Below, piece by piece: positions 60,302-64,000 of a stretch of DNA of 64,000 nt. Position 1 is the first letter of the stretch; each line of letters opens with the position of its first letter. Below the pieces are notes generated by a model. The model saw only the letters and a list, made by a program, of their open reading frames with translations. It was not told where the DNA came from and searched no databases. The position numbers and the translations under genes are program-made. The stretch comes from Diadophis punctatus similis (lineage: Eukaryota > Chordata > Lepidosauria > Squamata > Dipsadidae): NCBI GenBank assembly GCA_023053685.1, contig JALIGW010000001.1:52821359-52885358 (forward strand), read 5' to 3'.

Positions 60302-61109
60302 AGTTTATTGGACAGATGGTTGCTAATATGACTGTACTTTTCTTTTTCCCTTCTTTCCTTAATTTTTTTTTCTTTACTTCTTGCATTCTTTTTTTTTCTT
60401 TTGTCTTTTTGGGCTTATTCAAAGTACTATTAATTCTTTTTAAAGATTTAGAACTTTTCTGAAGCTAATAATTTAATATATAGTAATATTATGTTACTAA
60501 TATAGTGGTTGAATTTATGATGAAGTTTAAGGTTTTTGTATTATTATTTAGTTATTTTCTGTGCAATATCAATTTAAGTTTTATTTAATTGCGAGAAAGA
60601 TTTGGAATTGTTATCTATCCAGTTATAAAATATTACAATTAGACTTAACATTTTGGGGGGGGGGGGAGGAAGGTTATTTAAAGTTTGGAATTAATGCTTA
60701 TAATTTGATATATAGTAATAGTATGTTATTTATATACTGATTGATTTTATGATGAAGTTTAAGGTTTTTGCATCTAATACTTAGTCATCATTTATGTAAT
60801 AATCATTTAATTCTTAGTTAACAGTGAAGAAATGTTGTGAAGGGTAGATGATTGAAAGGAGGAGGAAGGAATTTTTATTAGTGTACAATTTGGAGTTGAA
60901 GTTTTTTAAAAAATAAGGTGGAAGTCAAAAATTTTTAATTTAATTTAAATTTATTTTATTGATATTATGCCCTGTACTCTCTCTGGGAAGTCCGGGGGGG
61001 AGGGAGGAGGGAAGGGGGGAGAAAAATTTAAAAAATGTTTGTACTTTCTATTTAATGTTTAGCTATTATCTATGTAATTTTGTACTAATAAAACTTTTTT
61101 GAAAAAAAA
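60302..61109 (+). other. 3' UTR of the ORF1-only L1 element, with repeated blocks
   Basis: About 60470-60560 and 60698-60790 are diverged copies of one block (TATATAGTAATA, then GATGAAGTTTAAGGTTTTTG), about 230 bp apart. A third partial match (ATGTTTAGCTATTATCTATG) is at about 61057-61080. G runs (60655-60668, 60993-61020) resemble the G-rich tracts of L1 3' UTRs. The end is AATAAAAC, T6, G and A9. Confidence 0.75.
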
Positions 61110-61126
61110 AAGACATCTGGGGTCAG
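61110..61126. repeat. Target site duplication, right copy
   Basis: AAGACATCTGGGGTCAG directly after the A-tail. The first A could belong to the tail. Confidence 0.9.
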
Positions 61127-61129
61127 CAA

Positions 61130-61420
61130 CTCCACACCCATTAGTTCCTAACAGCTTGTCTGAATAGCCATGTTTTTACAGCCATTCAGAAAAACATGAG
61201 AAAGGAGTCACTCTCACCTTGCAGAACAAGCTGTTATCAAAATGCTATACGTTCAGAGAATATCTACTTTTAGGGTCCTCTCATCATATCTCTCAGTAGG
61301 TGGAGCCTGTAATAAGGCATTCTGCCAGTTCATTGAAATTGGGTTGGTGGAATCTGACTACAATTGGCAGGAGTCTGAATCTAGAAGAACCTCACATTGT
61401 GAGCAAGCTCTTCATAGGTA
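61130..61420 (-). pseudogene. Old antisense L2 C-terminal fragment
   Basis: Reverse-complemented, the start reads ...TGTAAAAACATGGCTATTC, like the AAAACATGGCTCTTCC end of the L2 frame at 25961. The rest is diverged. Confidence 0.4.
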
Positions 61421-61499
61421 AGCACATAAAGAGCCAAAGATAATATAGTCATGCAATCAGAAGACTTCTAAATGAATAACTGCTCAGTCTTGTTTGAGA

Positions 61500-61720
61500 T
61501 GAGCATATTTCTCCCCATCTGGACCAGGATAGCCTTCCAGCTATGGATCAGGACTTCTATTGCATCCTTGTTTAGCCCAAGGTGAAATATACAATGACAT
61601 ATCATTGGCATATTGCTGATGCCTCATCCTAAACCAGTAGATGATCTCTCCCAGTGAGATCATATAGATATTAAACAGGATCTTAATTACTATGAAATTC
61701 TTAGCAGAAGAACAAAATGA
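61500..61720 (-). pseudogene. Antisense L2 reverse transcriptase fragment
   Basis: The minus frame reads ILFNIYMISLGEIIYWFRMR then HQQYANDMSLYIS, clearly equivalent to ILFNIYMKPLGEII and YQQYADDTQLYIS of the L2 at 25.1 kb. The catalytic YADD has become YAND. Confidence 0.65.
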
Positions 61721-61824
61721 TAATCGTATTTCCTCCAAAACTTACATTTTCCACAAAAATATCCCATAGCCCATAGTTCACCTAGCACAATTAATGATAC
61801 ACATTTAAATTAAAATTAAAATTA

Positions 61825-62158
61825 AAAGAGAAGGACCAGGGGTGACATGATAGCAGTGTTCCAATACTTGAGGGGATGCCACAGAGAGGAGGGGAGCAGG
61901 CTGTTCTCTATAGCACCAGAAAGCCAAACAAGGAATAATGGATGGAAGCTGACCAAGGAGAGATTCAACCTGGAAGTGAGGAGAAACTTTCTGACGGTGA
62001 GAGCAATCAACCAGTGGAACAGCTTGCCAGTGGAGGTTGTGAGAGCCCCAACACTTGCGACCTTCAAGAGGAGACTGGACTGCCATCTGTCTCAAATGGT
62101 GTAGGAACTCCTGCTTGAGCAGGGGGTTGGACTAGATGACCTACAAGGTCCCTTCCAA
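61825..62158 (+). pseudogene. CR1 LINE 3' end
   Basis: Reads MIAVFQYLRGCHREEG, SRLFSIAPESQTRNNGWKL, ERFNLEVRRNFLTVRAINQW and FKRRLDCHLSQMV to a stop, then the CR1 3' UTR GGACTAGATGACCTACAAGG. The frame is open, so this is a younger copy than those at 1.5 and 46.8 kb. The tail is an (AAAT)n array. Confidence 0.9.
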
Positions 62159-62164
62159 CTCAAA

Positions 62165-62255
<91 letters not shown>

Positions 62256-62256
62256 A
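62159..62256. repeat. (AAAT)n microsatellite at a CR1 tail
   Basis: About 24 units directly after the CCTTCCAACTC end of CR1, so probably seeded by the element's tail. Confidence 0.95.
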
Positions 62257-62314
62257 AATACATTGTTAGTAGCAGTAGTAGTAATTCTAGAGTTCCCAAG
62301 TATGTATAGCTAAC

Positions 62315-62530
62315 AGCTGGTTTGGTATAGAGAATAACATGCTGGCCTAGAGACCCTGACATCTAGTCCTCCTTTAGGCATGAAAACTAGCTAGATGACA
62401 TTGGGTCAGTCACTTTCTCTCAGTCCAACCTAACCCGCAAAGTTGTTGTCAGAAAAATAGGAGGTTGGACCATTAGATATTTATGCTGCCTTGAGTTAAA
62501 GAAAAATAAAGGTGGGATAAAATAATGAAA
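62315..62530 (+). mobile_element. Sauria-like SINE, copy 3
   Basis: Contains TTTAGGCATGAAAACTAGCT, GGTCAGTCACTTTCTCTCAG, CCCGCAAAGTTGTTGTCAG and a tail GCTGCCTTGAGTTAAAG ending in AAATAAAG. These are the ordered blocks of a Sauria-type SINE. Confidence 0.7.
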
Positions 62531-63213
62531 TAAAGAGAGAAACAAAATGTCACCTGAGTTGTAAGACTTGAAACTGGCTAAATCCTCATAGCCAGTTAGT
62601 CACCAAGCTAACCTTGGCTAAGCTCAACACACTAAACAAAACTTGGTTACTATTTGCGTAAAATATCTGTAGCAAATACCAGGTTTATAAGTTAGAATAG
62701 AAAGTTGATTCCAAGAGAAGACAGCAAAAACCCACTTTGTCCGAAAAAGACAACATGCAACATTATCTGCATGTTGGGGAGAGGTTCAAATAATCAAGAG
62801 AGCAGCTGCAGTAACATGATCAAAGCTCTGCACTATTTTTACTTGCGTTGCAAGCCCACCTGCCAATGCCCAGGGAAAGCAAATAGAGAGTACTGTAGTA
62901 TGGAGAAAATTAGGGATCTTTTTATCCTTTGGTGGTTTTATCGAGTCATGCATCTCTTGCAGCCCTCTTTCTCTCAACATTACATTCCATGAAACTGTGG
63001 CCCAATAATGTTCCTGAATTCCAAATCTCAAGAGCCCCAACCTATTGTACATGGCTATTACTGGGCAAAGTTAAAAATCATATTTCAGCAACATTTATAC
63101 GTCTACCAGCTTTGCGCTCCTTCCTCATAGTATAGTTAGGGTTCCACAGTCCCAAGTTGACAAGTTCATTCTGAATACCTCTGAGCATGTTAACACCCTT
63201 TTCTATTTCTTTA
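62531..63213. other. No gene seen; intergenic
   Basis: Nothing recognised on either strand. Confidence 0.4.
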
Positions 63214-63221
63214 ATGTAAAG

Positions 63222-63356
63222 CAGGGGTCCCCACACTTGGCAACTTTAAGTCTTGTGGATTTCAACTCCCAGAATTCTCCAGCCAGCTATGCTGGCTGGA
63301 GAATTCTGGGAGTTGAAGTCCACAAGTCTTAAAGTTGCCAAGTTTGAAGACCTCTG
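63222..63356. mobile_element. Palindromic hAT MITE
   Basis: Ends CAGGGGTCCCCACACTTGG and inverse CAGAGGTCTTCAAACTTGG, with arms meeting at AGCCAGCTATGCTGGCT. Perfect 8-bp duplications ATGTAAAG (63214-63221, 63357-63364). Confidence 0.92.
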
Positions 63357-63364
63357 ATGTAAAG

Positions 63365-63726
63365 AAATACTCCAATGACACACAAAATGAAATTTTTAAG
63401 AGTTGTTATGGCTGGCTGTTGTCCTGCCACATTTTCATAGCTCACATGTTTGCAAATATTAATTGTAAAAACATCTTGCTAACACAATTTTAATTGCAGA
63501 TTAAATATTTTTCAGTGCTGGTGGATTTTAAAAGTAAAATGTGTGAAAAACAACTGTCATAGCTGAATAGTGGAAGTTGAATAGTGCATATGTGGTTACA
63601 GGGGAGTCTCCATCTACTTTCTTTCTTTTTTTTCCAGATACTCTGGCCCAGACAAGTCCGCTTTTAGGGACTCTCACTGCACTTAAATTTGATGCAAGAT
63701 AAAATAGCTGGCACAGTGCTGACATG
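63365..63726. other. No gene seen; intergenic
   Basis: Nothing recognised. Confidence 0.4.
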
Positions 63727-63734
63727 GTCTTAGA

Positions 63735-63949
63735 CATGTGTGTCTGACCTTTTGTCATGCCTGGGCCATATTGAGTGAAGGGGAATTGTCTTGGGCCACA
63801 TATAAAATATATAGTATATAGCGCATAGTGTAAATGTAAGGTGGTTATGTATATAAATAACAAACTTCCTTTCCTGTTTTATACATCTTATGGGGCCACA
63901 TTACTTGCAATTTAGGTTTGCATGCGGCCTGCAGGGTTGGACATGCCTG
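63735..63949. mobile_element. hAT-like MITE, diverged
   Basis: The right end, inverted, is CAGGCATGTCCAACCCTGC. The left is CATGTGTGTCTGACC. Flanks GTCTTAGA and GTTTAAGA agree at 6 of 8 bases. TGGGCCACAT and GGGGCCACATT segments sit near each end. Confidence 0.65.
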
Positions 63950-64000
63950 GTTTAAGACATTTCAAGCACATAACTATTCCTATGACAAGCAGAAAGAATT

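Larger units (their letters stand above)
58504..61109 (+). mobile_element. L1-like LINE with ORF1 but no ORF2
   Basis: A 2.6-kb insertion bounded by a perfect 17-bp duplication, with a G/C-rich 5' UTR starting ACTTCCGG, an intact ORF1, a long A/T-rich 3' UTR and an A-tail after AATAAAAC at about 61088. An autonomous L1 would carry about 3.8 kb of ORF2 after ORF1. Here the 3' UTR begins immediately. The element is complete at both ends, so it inserted in this form. It must have borrowed the RT and endonuclease of a full L1, like the mammalian HAL1 elements. Confidence 0.85.

Overview
The window looks like a squamate reptile nuclear genome, most likely a snake. The evidence is the repeat content: BovB (RTE), CR1 and L2 LINEs, tRNA-derived SINEs with a Sauria-SINE-like body, an AGAAT-type microsatellite joined to a CR1-L3-like 3' end, a long (GATA)n array, and dense small hAT-like elements. 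There are no bacterial-style genes. The species cannot be named from this sequence alone.

Only one host gene is visible. The last three coding exons of LYPLAL1 (lysophospholipase-like 1, an alpha/beta hydrolase) lie on the + strand at 11537-11706, 13726-13841 and 16001-16225. Phases and splice sites fit, and all three catalytic residues are encoded here. I found no trace of the first one or two exons, so they should lie upstream. Positions 1-11536 are therefore probably intron. From about 16.3 kb to the end the sequence looks intergenic, consistent with the gene-poor region 3' of LYPLAL1 in other vertebrates.

Repeats by region. 0-11.5 kb: a BovB fragment split by an antisense CR1, a Tc1-like terminal fragment, a TA-flanked MITE and a large fold-back hAT MITE. 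11.5-21 kb: the LYPLAL1 exons with MITEs and a truncated antisense L2. 21.4-26.2 kb: a near full-length L2-clade LINE with one frameshift, followed tail-to-tail by an antisense L2 piece. 26-38 kb: a solo LTR with 5-bp target duplication, several hAT MITEs with 8-bp duplications, a jockey/CR1-superfamily LINE end and an AGAAT microsatellite. 38.9-48.4 kb: the (GATA)n array, (TA)n and (CA)n tracts, and two copies of a retroelement end that carries a hammerhead-ribozyme-like motif. 49-58 kb: CT-rich tracts, another hAT element, a Rex1-like RT fragment, a TIR element and BovB. 58.5-61.1 kb: an L1-like element with an intact ORF1, no ORF2 and a perfect 17-bp target duplication. 61-64 kb: CR1, L2 and SINE remnants and two hAT MITEs.

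The most noteworthy items are the hammerhead-like motifs at 39343-39389 and 48025-48071 (minus strand), the ORF1-only L1 element at 58504-61109, and the palindromic hAT elements.
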